64,000 nt of DNA from Chitinophaga rhizophila (GTDB lineage Bacteria; Bacteroidota; Bacteroidia; Chitinophagales; Chitinophagaceae): contig NZ_JAICCF010000001.1 in the NCBI RefSeq assembly GCF_019492185.1, positions 1,054,001-1,118,000 on the forward strand, given 5' to 3'. Each line of letters opens with the position of its first letter. Position 1 is the stretch's first letter. Of this stretch, positions 28,129 to 37,600 are shown one piece after another. A program made the translations under genes and the position numbers. Below the pieces are notes generated by a model that ran no database searches, was not told the DNA's origin, and saw nothing but the letters and a program-made list of their open reading frames with translations.

Positions 28129-28677
28129 ATGATAGGAAGGTTAGATGATATTGAGTTAATTTATTATATCAAGACTGGTCACGAACAGGCCTTTGTCGAG
28201 CTGTACAACCGTCATTGGGAGACGGTTCACGCTTCTGCGTATATACTTCTGCGAAACGAAGCAGAGGCAATGGACGTGTTGCAGGACGTATTTAAAGATG
28301 TGTGGGAAAAAAGGAATACCTTATCGGATATTAGAGCCGTTAGGGCATATTTAAGTGTAGCTGCGAAAAATAAAGCACGCAATATATTGAAGCGCAAAAA
28401 CCTACATAATACCATAGTTACCGGGCTTGGAAGTTCAGAAAACCACGTAAAAACCCCTGAAGAAATCCTTGAACTCCGCGATCAGCTCCATCAAATTCAA
28501 TTAGCTATCAACAAAATTCCACAAGCTTCCACACGGGAAGCGCTTTACCTCTTCCACGTAAAGGGACTAGATAACGATCAAATCGCCCAGCGCTTGGGCA
28601 TTGATGTCCATTCATGCCGGCGTTACATCTGCCGAGGCCGGGACTTTCTTTGCAGCATTTTAAAAAAAAGTCACTAG
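28129..28677 (+). CDS. ECF RNA polymerase sigma factor
   Basis: A 182-residue ECF sigma factor of the Bacteroidota type. Region 2 is visible as AFVELYNRHWETVHASAYIL and DVLQDVFKDVWEKR, with AYLSVAAKNKARNILKRK behind it. Region 4 has the helix-turn-helix GLDNDQIAQRLGIDVHSCRRYICRG. It is 49 bases upstream of a fecR-type gene and divergent from an STN-carrying susC. This matches the FecA-FecR-FecI scheme, in which ligand binding by SusC releases the sigma factor to raise expression of the uptake genes. Confidence 0.9.
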   Translation: MIGRLDDIELIYYIKTGHEQAFVELYNRHWETVHASAYILLRNEAEAMDVLQDVFKDVWEKRNTLSDIRAVRAYLSVAAKNKARNILKRKNLHNTIVTGLGSSENHVKTPEEILELRDQLHQIQLAINKIPQASTREALYLFHVKGLDNDQIAQRLGIDVHSCRRYICRGRDFLCSILKKSH

Positions 28678-28726
28678 ACCGTGTCTAATTTCTCCTTTCT
28701 TATTTGTCTAACTCACTACATGAAGT

Positions 28727-29821
28727 ATGAATTTTAATTACGATTACATAGAATCCCTCATTATAGCTGATTTATTGAATCGCACCACTGCAGATGAAAA
28801 AGATCTGTTGAAGCAACTTATGGTTGAGCATCCTGAATTAGAGGTGGTTTACCGTGAGTGTAAAGAGGCCCTTTCAACGCCTGACGCACAAACAGCCCGT
28901 CAAAACGCGGCTAAATTTGATGCGTATACATTAGTTACACCTCAAATACGCCCAGGTCGAGGCTCCAATTTTAGGATGTACCTGGCTGCGGCAGTGTTGA
29001 TTGCGGTATTGTGCTGTGTCTTTACGATTTTCAGAGAACGTAAGCAAAATGTGATTGTGCCCTCTGATCGTATGGTTCTCGTCACCAATGGAACTACGAT
29101 TGACCTGGAAGGCGACACCGCTATTAAGTTAAACAATCTTTCCCTACATAACCATCAAAAGACACTATCCTATAACCCAGCGGGAATGAAAACTGGTGAG
29201 TCAGGCACGTTGAACGTGCCTGCTGGCAAATTTCAGAGTATCGTATTGTCAGACGGAACGAAGGTGATGTTGAATTCTGAAACCCGATTAGACTTTCCAT
29301 TGATATTTGATGGTCCGAAAAGGGAGATTACGATTAAGGGGGAAGCCTATCTGGAAATAGCTAAAGATGCTACTAAACCCTTTGTAGTTCACCTGCCAAA
29401 GTCTACCGTCCAAGTACTAGGGACAGAATTTAATGTCAATACTTACGATGACGACGAGAAAATCTCCCTGATTTCCGGCAGTGTTCAGGCAAATACGAAT
29501 GGTGAAAGTGTTATTTTGAAACCAGGTCAGCAAGCAATGGTTTCAGACTCGAGGAAAGTGAAAGTGGCACCATTCGACGTTGACAAAAGCGTCAGTTGGA
29601 CAAAGGGCATTTACGCCTTTGAAAATGTTACATTACCGGAAGTAGCAAAAGTTATTAGTCGGTGGTACGGACTTCAAGTCGAAGTTTCTGCCAAGTACAA
29701 AGATGTTGTCTTCTTCGGCATTGTGGACAGAAGCCAACCAGTGGAAGAGTTTTTGAAGCGGGTTCAATTCATTAGGAAAATTGAATTTATACAAAAGGGC
29801 AACAAAATAATAATCCAATAA
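28727..29821 (+). CDS. FecR-family anti-sigma factor
   Basis: A 364-residue inner-membrane protein. A short cytoplasmic part (about 1-82) is followed by one transmembrane segment (about 85-105, YLAAAVLIAVLCCVFTIF) and a periplasmic FecR domain with LNVPAGKFQSIVLSDGTKVM, GEAYLEIAKDATKPFVVH, VLGTEFNVNTYDD and VILKPGQQA. The C-terminal segment (FFGIVDRSQPVEEFLKRVQF) is the STN-contacting domain. It probably holds the adjacent sigma factor until SusC (24436-27813) signals. Confidence 0.92.
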   Translation: MNFNYDYIESLIIADLLNRTTADEKDLLKQLMVEHPELEVVYRECKEALSTPDAQTARQNAAKFDAYTLVTPQIRPGRGSNFRMYLAAAVLIAVLCCVFTIFRERKQNVIVPSDRMVLVTNGTTIDLEGDTAIKLNNLSLHNHQKTLSYNPAGMKTGESGTLNVPAGKFQSIVLSDGTKVMLNSETRLDFPLIFDGPKREITIKGEAYLEIAKDATKPFVVHLPKSTVQVLGTEFNVNTYDDDEKISLISGSVQANTNGESVILKPGQQAMVSDSRKVKVAPFDVDKSVSWTKGIYAFENVTLPEVAKVISRWYGLQVEVSAKYKDVVFFGIVDRSQPVEEFLKRVQFIRKIEFIQKGNKIIIQ

Positions 29822-29835
29822 TACCGGATTCAAAC

Positions 29836-29862
29836 TTTAGTTTTCTCATGTACCCTTAACAT
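29836..29862 (-). repeat. Copy of the orphan susD start region (left flank)
   Basis: TTTAGTTTTCTCATGT followed by CCTTAACAT, with two extra bases between, is repeated at 31442-31466. On the minus strand it contains ATGAGAAAACTAAA, the same start codon and first codons as the orphan susD. The frame then runs only 20 codons, into the end of fecR. It looks like a remnant of a second gene start. Confidence 0.7.
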
Positions 29863-30011
29863 GAACTAACACACGCCAATGTTTTTACATTGCCATTGCC
29901 GATGGCTGTAGACAACTTCCATCTATTCGTCCATTACTGTGTCTCCATAAGGGAGGACCGATACAGGTTTGTTAACTCTATTTGTTTTCTGACCATCTGC
30001 AATTTCTTTAC

Positions 30012-30042
30012 AAATGGTGGCTGCGAATTGCAACCACCATTG
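30012..30042. terminator. Hairpin between convergent fecR and susD
   Basis: AATGGTGG and TGC pair with GCA and CCACCATT around a 5-base loop, with one C-A mismatch. It lies between two converging genes, where a shared terminator would be expected, but no T-run follows, so efficiency is uncertain. Confidence 0.5.
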
Positions 30043-30075
30043 GATTATTTAACCAAATGAGACTAATTCTAACAG

Positions 30076-31455
30076 TTAATAGTCGTAGCCGGGATTTTGG
30101 GTCAGATTGCGATTAAGCATAAGATCCTTATAAGGGATTGGCCACAGCAGGTCTTTTTCTTCCCAACGGAACTTGTTTTTTAGAACCTGGCTAGCGATCC
30201 CCCACCTCTTCAAATCGTACCACCGGTGCCCCCACTCTGCAAAGAATTCTATCCGCTTTTCATGACGTAATATGCCTCTTAGGGAGTTTTGGGAAATGTT
30301 TGTATATTTTTCTTTTATACGTGGTAAACCTGCCCGAAGCCTGATAGCATCTATATCTTGAATGGCTCCCTCTAAATTTCCCAGTTCAATCCTGGCTTCA
30401 GCACGGATAAAATATTGTTCTGCTAATCGTAATAACATATAAGACTCACGACGGCGAACACCGCTATTACCAGGCAGTTTATATTTGTATGGATAAAACA
30501 TAATGTCACCATTATAATCCGAGGAATCCAGCCAGGCTGTTCTTCTCTTGTCCCCAAATTCAAAGTCATTCAACAAGCTATCTGTCAGTATAAAATTTGG
30601 AATTTTTGTATTAGGTGCGAAAACTGCCCCTTCAATTGTGTTTATAAAGTCATTATCAGAAATGAAATGAAGCAGTGACTCATCGTTATTGTTTGCTAAA
30701 AATACGTCCCTAATGTCCCTTTCTAATTCGGTACCTGACGTTTCAATTACCCGAGAGGCGTAAGATTCGGCCTGAGACCACTTTTTCTGGTATAGATAGC
30801 ACTTGGCTAACATGGCTTCAGCCGCTCCCTGAGTGGCCCGGTATCTGCCTTCCGGGTAATTGGGAGGCAGCAATGTGTCTGCTTCAATGAAATCAGATAT
30901 CATTTGCTTATAAATCTCTGAAACAGGTGTACGAGGCAAAACTTCCGACACATGTGGGTTCGTCACGAGCACCAGTGGCACATCGCTAAAAAGCTGAACC
31001 ATGTTAAAATACTGAAATGCCCGGAAGAAAAGACATTCACCAAGAAACTGATTTCTGCGGGTGTCGGTTAGCTTGTTATTGTTTCTCAGATTTTCGATAC
31101 AATTGTTTGCTAGGTAAATGGTGTGATACGGCTTGGCCCAAAAATACTCCCTCATCATATCGTTACCTGCGGTAATTTTACCAATGTTAAAATCCAATAG
31201 ATCAGCTTCATTACGTGTATAGCGCAATTCATCCGACCAGATACCCGTAAAAACAGTGGTGGCACCTGAACTCATGTTCAAATCATTTGCCATAGAACCA
31301 TACATGCCGATGACAGCCATATTAGCTAGGCTGTCATTGGAAAAGACTCTCTTCGTTGTCAATTCCGCGTTCTCTATAAAATGACAGGCTGGTAAAGCCA
31401 TACAAAGGGTTATTGGATAGAGCAAGGTGCTCTTCCAGCAATTTAGTTTTCTCAT
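30076..31455 (-). CDS. Orphan SusD/RagB-family lipoprotein
   Basis: A 459-residue SusD protein with a lipobox (LCMALPACHF). Typical motifs are present: LGECLFFRAFQYFNMVQLFS, AEAMLAKCYLYQKKWSQAES, MLLRLAEQYFIRAEARIE and EKRIEFFAEWGHRWYDLKRW, with the usual NPGYDY end. No susC lies next to it on the same strand: upstream is a spacer and a sigma gene, and downstream it converges on fecR. It may pair with a receptor elsewhere or be left over from a deleted locus. Its start region is duplicated at 29836-29862, so a rearrangement has taken place here. Confidence 0.9.
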   Translation of the reverse strand: MRKLNCWKSTLLYPITLCMALPACHFIENAELTTKRVFSNDSLANMAVIGMYGSMANDLNMSSGATTVFTGIWSDELRYTRNEADLLDFNIGKITAGNDMMREYFWAKPYHTIYLANNCIENLRNNNKLTDTRRNQFLGECLFFRAFQYFNMVQLFSDVPLVLVTNPHVSEVLPRTPVSEIYKQMISDFIEADTLLPPNYPEGRYRATQGAAEAMLAKCYLYQKKWSQAESYASRVIETSGTELERDIRDVFLANNNDESLLHFISDNDFINTIEGAVFAPNTKIPNFILTDSLLNDFEFGDKRRTAWLDSSDYNGDIMFYPYKYKLPGNSGVRRRESYMLLRLAEQYFIRAEARIELGNLEGAIQDIDAIRLRAGLPRIKEKYTNISQNSLRGILRHEKRIEFFAEWGHRWYDLKRWGIASQVLKNKFRWEEKDLLWPIPYKDLMLNRNLTQNPGYDY

Positions 31456-31466
31456 GTCCTTAACAT
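31442..31466 (-). repeat. Start region of orphan susD, matching 29836-29862
   Basis: This is the right-hand copy of the direct repeat, TTTAGTTTTCTCATGT then CCTTAACAT, and it spans the ATG of the orphan susD. The two copies bracket the gene with the same orientation at a distance of about 1.6 kb. Confidence 0.7.
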
Positions 31467-32102
31467 TAAATAATACGGCTATGCCTATTGATGTGTTTAG
31501 GCACAGCAGTGTACGCTATAAAAAATAGTTGATTGTCTTGACCGCTTTGGGGGAGTGATTGTGATACATGCGGCGGAAAGAGCAATTGTCCGATCATTCA
31601 GTTGCCTTTAGTTTGGAATGGTAACACTTACTATAAAAACTTTTTTTCCTTTTTAGAATCTCATGTCTTCCAAACATTTATTGGTTACGGTTCTTGGCCA
31701 TTAGATCCTGGCAGAATTACTGATAATCAAATGCAGATAACCTTTGGACTTTCTCAATCGTCTATATACAAATACAGGAAAGAACATCATAAGTCTTCTG
31801 TAGCTGCATATTTTGACTCACCAGACAGGGCATGTTTCCTGGTCTAATCAGTTCACAAATATGCAACTGGTAGATTTATGTGTTCATATACCTTCATTAA
31901 CTAAAAAAACAAGCCAGAAAGAAAAAAATGGTCATGTTCTGGAAATGATAAAGGCATGAAGATGATCAATAGGAATTAATATTAATTGCACAACAGTATG
32001 AAAATTGACTACTAACACCTTTGTGTTAGTTTATAGGCATTTTGCATCTTATTGGGAAATATATTTAAATTACGAGGGTCTACAGCCCAATTATTTTGAT
32101 AT
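31467..32102. other. Spacer with a perfect hairpin before the sigma gene
   Basis: No convincing gene. A plus-strand frame at 31602-31847 (81 codons) contains a helix-turn-helix-like stretch (ITFGLSQSSIYKYRKEHH) and might be the remnant of a DNA-binding protein, but it lacks further support. At 32011-32030 ACTAACAC pairs perfectly with GTGTTAGT around CTTT, about 70 bases before the sigma gene. That could be an operator or a terminator. Confidence 0.45.
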
Positions 32103-32633
32103 ATGACCCACGATGAACACCAGGTAATTAAAGAATTCCTTGGCATTCCTTCAAAGAGGGAAATGGCATTTTCGCTACTTTATCGCCTTCTTAAACCGCG
32201 ATTATTTGCCCTTGCGTACCGGAAACTCAACGAGGACTTTCAAAGTGCAGAAGATGTCGTTCAGGATACCTTCTTTAAGTTCTGTTCAATGCAGGATTAC
32301 CAGTCAATCGAAAAACTCGATAGCTGGCTTTTCAAAACGATGTTGAATTTGATCGAAAACAAGAGAGATAAACATAGACGTCGTAGCAAAGAACTGGACC
32401 TGATCATAAGGAATATGCAACATTCATATACTTACCAGGGTGATCTGGAACATAAGATTGATTTGTCCAAAGCTACTGCTAACCTGACTGCAACAGAAAT
32501 GGCTTGCTTTGAGGTAATGTTTGTAGCCGGCCATAATTCCACCAGCGCTGCCGACATCTTACAGGTACATCGCACCACCTGCACCAGGAACCTAAACCAA
32601 GCTCTTGCGAAAATCCGGTGTTGGCTCTTTTAA
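32103..32633 (+). CDS. ECF-type sigma factor, divergent subgroup
   Basis: A 176-residue ECF sigma factor. Region 2 is readable as LKPRLFALAYRKL and QSAEDVVQDTFFKFCSM, with LDSWLFKTMLNLIENKRDKH. Region 4 is less typical: NLTATEMACFEVMFVAGHNS then TSAADILQVHRTTCTRNLNQ, where the turn and recognition helix sit. It is followed 136 bases later by a small membrane protein that may be its anti-sigma. It differs clearly from the other two sigma factors in the window and has no SusC partner beside it. Confidence 0.82.
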   Translation: MTHDEHQVIKEFLGIPSKREMAFSLLYRLLKPRLFALAYRKLNEDFQSAEDVVQDTFFKFCSMQDYQSIEKLDSWLFKTMLNLIENKRDKHRRRSKELDLIIRNMQHSYTYQGDLEHKIDLSKATANLTATEMACFEVMFVAGHNSTSAADILQVHRTTCTRNLNQALAKIRCWLF

Positions 32634-32769
32634 GTTGTTGATTTATACTTTCTGAACTCAATATTAATCCCTATTTTACTAGCGCTTTTATCATTAACCA
32701 TTAGAATTACAAATTGACCTTTTTATCTCGCTGCAATATGCATGGGAGATCTGGTTAATATTTGATTTT

Positions 32770-33090
32770 ATGTTAGACAAACGTCGCTTTGCACAACTGG
32801 TTCAGAAACAGTGCTTCCACGAAACCTCACCGGCGGAAGACCTTGAAATTAAAACACTTCGTATAGGAAACCCCGAAGCTGAGGCTATTTTTAAGGCAGT
32901 CCACGACTATTATTTTCCTAATCTTAGCTACGCCTCCACTGACCCGCAAGTATCTGAGCAGGAAATTCAGACCATTCTTTCCAGAGTTACCCACGCAAAA
33001 AAAAGGCGACGAAACATCATATTGTTTCTGGTGATAACGGCAGTCTCTTTGGTTACTCTGGCTACTCTTTCCATACTTAAACTTATCTAG
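32770..33090 (+). CDS. Small single-pass membrane protein, possible mini anti-sigma
   Basis: A 106-residue protein with a charged cytoplasmic part (about 1-78), a basic patch (KKRRR) and one C-terminal transmembrane segment (NIILFLVITAVSLVTLATLS), leaving almost no periplasmic domain. The N-terminus (LVQKQCFHETSPAEDLEIKT) is loosely like the cytoplasmic part of FecR proteins. Its position after an ECF sigma gene suggests a reduced anti-sigma that holds the factor at the membrane without a FecR sensor domain. No family is firmly recognised. Confidence 0.6.
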   Translation: MLDKRRFAQLVQKQCFHETSPAEDLEIKTLRIGNPEAEAIFKAVHDYYFPNLSYASTDPQVSEQEIQTILSRVTHAKKRRRNIILFLVITAVSLVTLATLSILKLI

Positions 33091-33642
33091 TTAAAGAAAA
33101 CTTCTAAATTCTTTCGTTGACTTGCACGTTTTTTATGACTCACCGGTTCTCTACTAATAAGGGGGGAGTGATACCCTTTAACTAAACACTTTAAATAAAC
33201 ATTAAATAGTAATTATGAACTATTAGATAGTATGTACGTCACACTGTGGCTTGTATGCTATATATTAATTTTTTAATTTAGCGCCTACAAAAATATTAAA
33301 GGCTACACTTATAACCTGTCCGGACCCGGTCAAAAGATGGACACAGGATTATCAAGTGGAAGCCCGCGTTATGCGCGGGCTCTTCTTGTCCTGTCCGTCC
33401 TTGACCGGGTCCGGGGGCGAGTTGAGTACCGCGCCTTTTTTATGCTGTAGGGTTATAAAATCTATAACCATGAACAGAAATAAACGCGACATTCCAAGCG
33501 CCACCTCACAATTAACATCAGCTGATATTTCCGATTGTATTGTCGATATGCCGGGACAGCATATCACATAGCGCATAGGCCCCAAATAGGGCCTTCCCCA
33601 AATTGACCACAACAAGCTTTTGCAATCCCAACAACTCACGAA
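33091..33642. other. Long spacer before the efflux operon
   Basis: It holds the large nested inverted repeat at 33315-33416. After it, a 33-codon frame at 33470-33571 (MNRNKRDIPSATSQLTSA) could be a leader peptide but has no independent support. The efflux-operon promoter is presumably between 33420 and 33642. Confidence 0.45.
33315..33416. repeat. Nested inverted repeat with GC-rich core hairpin
   Basis: CCGGACCCGGTCAA (33320-33333) pairs exactly with TTGACCGGGTCCGG (33401-33414). The pairing continues imperfectly through GATGGACA and TGTCCGTC. Inside, AGCCCGCG (33361-33368) and CGCGGGCT (33374-33381) form a second hairpin. The arms look like terminal repeats of a miniature transposable element; a strong transcription block between the sigma and efflux units is the alternative. 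Confidence 0.7.
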
Positions 33643-34662
33643 ATGAAGACACCCAAACTCACAAGGACTGGATGGCTATTGCCACTCCTCATGTCCTGTA
33701 ATACCCATAAGGATACGACACCGGCAGTAAACGCGCCTAAATGGACAAAAGACTACCTCAAAATTCCTGAAACGGCAGTGAATTACACTAAGTTTTCCGG
33801 CAGAGTAATCCCTGCACAATCAGTACAACTTAGCTTTCTGGTGCCGGGAAGAATCCACCGGCTTACTGTGAAAGAAGGCAGCAAGGTAAAAAAAGGCCAG
33901 CTGCTCATGACCCTGGAAATGTCTCCTTATAAGCTCCAATTAGATAAAGCCCGCTTACAGGTGACTAAACTGACTGAGGATTATCAACGGTCTACGCAGT
34001 TGCATAACCAGGGACATGAAACCGACGTTGCACATAAAACCGCAGAATTTGCCCTCCAGGTCGCAAATACAGATGCCGCCATGGCCGCCAAAAACCTTTC
34101 TGAAACTAATCTATATGCACCTATGGATGGGGTTATCAGTTCAATCCATCTTCAACCGGGAACCGTAATCGGCGCAGGTACGCCATGCCTTTCCATCGTT
34201 TCTAAGAATCTGGTAATTGAATTTACCATACCACAATCTCAGGTTCATGAAGTACGTACCGATATGGCCTGTTACTTCCTTATACCACAGGTTCATGAAA
34301 TGGAACTTACACGCATTGAAACGGTAGCCCCTGTGCCAGATCCATCGACAGGTTGCTACACGGGCAAAATACCAATCCGGTATCGCAATAATATTTCCGT
34401 TGGTATGATGGCTGAAGTTGGCATCCATGGCCCTGCAACCGCAAAGGTCTTCAAAATACCAACCGCCGCTATCTCCTACAACGAAGGCGCGGAAACAGGA
34501 ATTAAGATCGTGGAGAACGGCACCATTCAATTTTTACCTGTTTCAGTCCGGGAAACCGTCGGAGATTCTGCGATAGTAACGCTCAGTGAAGACAAGCCGA
34601 AAGGCCAACCCTACATCAATCAAGGACAGTTTAACCTTAGCGTAGGACAAAAAGTATTCTAA
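33643..34662 (+). CDS. RND efflux periplasmic adaptor (HlyD/MFP family), lipoprotein
   Basis: A 339-residue adaptor that joins an inner-membrane RND pump to its outer-membrane channel. A lipoprotein signal ends at LLMSCNTH. The first lipoyl half (VPGRIHRLTVKEGSKVKKGQ) and second half (TNLYAPMDGVISSIHLQPGT) flank a short helical hairpin (KLQLDKARLQVTKLTEDYQR). Beta-barrel and membrane-proximal parts follow. It lies 15 bases upstream of the RND-TolC fusion gene. The substrate is not evident; heavy-metal-type histidine-rich segments are absent, so drugs or lipophilic compounds are likelier. Confidence 0.9.
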   Translation: MKTPKLTRTGWLLPLLMSCNTHKDTTPAVNAPKWTKDYLKIPETAVNYTKFSGRVIPAQSVQLSFLVPGRIHRLTVKEGSKVKKGQLLMTLEMSPYKLQLDKARLQVTKLTEDYQRSTQLHNQGHETDVAHKTAEFALQVANTDAAMAAKNLSETNLYAPMDGVISSIHLQPGTVIGAGTPCLSIVSKNLVIEFTIPQSQVHEVRTDMACYFLIPQVHEMELTRIETVAPVPDPSTGCYTGKIPIRYRNNISVGMMAEVGIHGPATAKVFKIPTAAISYNEGAETGIKIVENGTIQFLPVSVRETVGDSAIVTLSEDKPKGQPYINQGQFNLSVGQKVF

Positions 34663-34677
34663 CCTCATAAATGATCA

Positions 34678-37600
34678 ATGTCTCTTCTTCATTACATAGT
34701 AACGCGCAAAAAAATAGTCGCCATATTTTCAATATTGCTGATGCTCTGCGGTATGGTCGCATTTTACCAGTTGCCAAGGGCTGCTGATCCGCCTTTGGTC
34801 ATTCGGCAAGCACTATTAATGACTCCCTACCCTGGTGCAAATGCATACCAGGTTGAAAAAGAGGTCACCGCGCCGATAGAAAAGCTATTGTCACAATTTG
34901 AAGAGGTCAAAATGAAAAAGACCACTTCAATATCTCAACCAGGGATGAGTTTCATAACCATTACCCTGCATGATAAGATTAAAGAACCGGATGTATTTTG
35001 GAATAAACTCCGTTTACAATTAGCCACCTTTAAAAATCAACTTCCGCTGAATGCCAGGGAGTCCATGCTCAATACTGATTTTTCAACCGTTGTCAGCACA
35101 CTCATTAGTATATCATCTGAAACCAAAACAATTGATGAACTTCAGTCGGTTGCTGATAAACTGGAAAATCAATTGAGGAAAATTCCCCAGGCATGGCAAA
35201 TCAAGCAATATGGTCGTCAGCAAAAGGAGCTATTGATTCACCTGGACCCGGAAAAACTTCGTCAATATCGCCTGTCGCTTTCCCATGTAGCGGCTATCAT
35301 CCAGTCACAAAACATACTTCTCCATTCCGGTACATTTACAACAAACCAATTGAATATTCCATTTTCGGCTGATGGCAGATTTGTTGGCAAGAGCTTCGTG
35401 GAGGAAATATTAATTTTTAACGGGAATGATCATGCCGTCCGTCTACGTGATATCGCAGATATCAATTTTCAGTATGTAGAACATCAACCTACCATTGAAT
35501 CAAAAGGAAAATCTTGTATTGTTTTGGCAGTTGCCATGCAGCATGGGTATAATACACTAAATTTTGGAAGACAAATAGACCGTTCCTTAAGTGATATCAA
35601 GGCAATTGTTTCAGAAGATATATCCATAGAAAAGGTAATTGATGAACCTGCATTTGTTGCAGATACAGTTAATCAGTTCTCTGTGGAACTCACCATTGCA
35701 ATGATTACTGTATTTGCAATACTGGCTTTCCTGCTTCCTTTTCGCATTGCCGTATTAGCGGCATTATCCGCCCCGTTTTCCATATTACTCTCTCTGGCAG
35801 CTATGCGGTGCATCGGCATAACTATCAACCAGGTATCCCTGGCTGCCATAATGATTGTGTTTGGTGCCTTGACGGATGATGCAATTGTAATTGCAGACGC
35901 GTATACAGAAAGGCTTTCAAAAGGAAATACACCATACCAGGCAGTGATCCACGCCACGCGAAAATTCTTCATATCCATCGCTATTGCAACTGCTTGTATC
36001 ATTGTCACTTTCCTTCCGATGCACTTTATCTTAGATGGATTGGCTGGGCAGCTATTACAACCTTTGGCACCGACCATTGCTATAGCATTAACAAGTTCAT
36101 TGATTGTGTCAATAACGGTAATGCCGCTTCTTTTGCAGTTGGTAATGCCAGTATTACCCACCTATAAAAGGCAAACAAGACGAACAGCACTGGTGGAATC
36201 TTTGCACAGGAATTATCAGGAAACGCTGGGCAAATTAAACCGCCATTGGGTAATGGCACTTGCAGGAGCCTACAGTTTGGTGGCTCTCGCCTTATATTTT
36301 CTGGCGACAGGGCCTCTTGAAATGTTCCCTGATGCTGATACCAAACAGTTCACAATAGAGGTTGATTTGCGGCCAGGGACGGCTTCGGAAAAGGTTTCAA
36401 AAACTACTAGGGATATCGACAGTATACTTCACAAACAAAATGGCATCATTCGGACACTCGTTTTTAACGGAACGGTCGCTCCAAGGTTTCACGCAACGTA
36501 TGCGCCCCCAATGCCTGCGAGTCACCGTGCGCAAATTCTTGTAATGACTACTGGCAAATCCGCTACCAAGAAGCTTATAGTCTCTCTTCAGCATCAACTA
36601 GATAAGGTCGACATTAATGCCAGGATTCGTATCAGGCCATTAAGCTATAATCAAACGGCAGCGCCCATTGAAGTACGTGTACTAGGAGAAGACTTAGCAA
36701 GCATGACAAAACAAGCCTCAGAGGTTGAAAGATTTATGTCTAGTACTAGCGGAATTAGAAGTACGTCTATTTTAGGTAGCGATAAAGTTTTGCAGGCTAC
36801 CGTTCTTGTGGATAAGCCAACGGCATCACTCAAAGGAATCTCAAATGCGACACTATCACAATACTTAGTGGCTAATATCGAAGGAATACCAGTTTCTGAT
36901 ATAACATTCAACGACAACCATTACCCCTTGATCTTAAAAACAAGTATAAATCCTAACCTTTACCAGTCCATGATGGAAATGTATATTCCGGCAGTCAGTG
37001 GAAGTTTCATTCCGTTGACCGACTTTGCCAGCATAAAAATGAGTTGGCTACCATTCAATATTCCACATATTGCGGGAAATCGAACCTTTACGGTAAGCGG
37101 GGATCTTACCAAAGAAAGAACGGCCCTTGATATAACTTATGAGTTATACAAAAAGCTGAGCTTATCGAACGCGGCAATGAGCAATTATGAGGTTGCCGGA
37201 GCCTGGCAGGATGTCAATGAGAACCTGCCCGGTTTGTTAACATCCTTTGCTATTACTGCATTACTTATATTCCTGATCGTATTTCCGTTGTTTGGAAGTA
37301 TTCGTAAAACCGCCGCCGTTGCATGTAGTTTCCCGTTTATACTGGTGGGTGTTGCCATAGGTCTGAGAATCACCAGCGCCCCCCTTGGATTTATGGCTAT
37401 AATGGGAACAATCGCGGTGTTAGGTATTGCGATAAGAAATGCGATTATCCTTTTGGAAGAAATTGGCAACCTTGAGTCCTTCAACTATCAATTGCCAGAG
37501 GCGACGCTCAAAGCAACCATTCACAGAGCACGACCTATTATCTTAACATGCCTTTCAGCTGCATTGGCATTGCTGCCGATGGCATTTAGCGGAATGGCAT

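Noticed and set aside
31602..31847. Possible small helix-turn-helix gene
   Set aside because: Only one short segment looks like a DNA-binding helix; the rest has no pattern and the start lacks support. Mentioned only as a possible remnant.
33356..33571. Frame of 71 codons through the nested inverted repeat
   Set aside because: Its first half is the hairpin itself; only the last 33 codons look protein-like, with no other support.
35673..36161. Minus-strand frame of 162 codons inside the RND gene
   Set aside because: Shadow of the transmembrane coding region; the plus strand has strong family motifs over the same bases.
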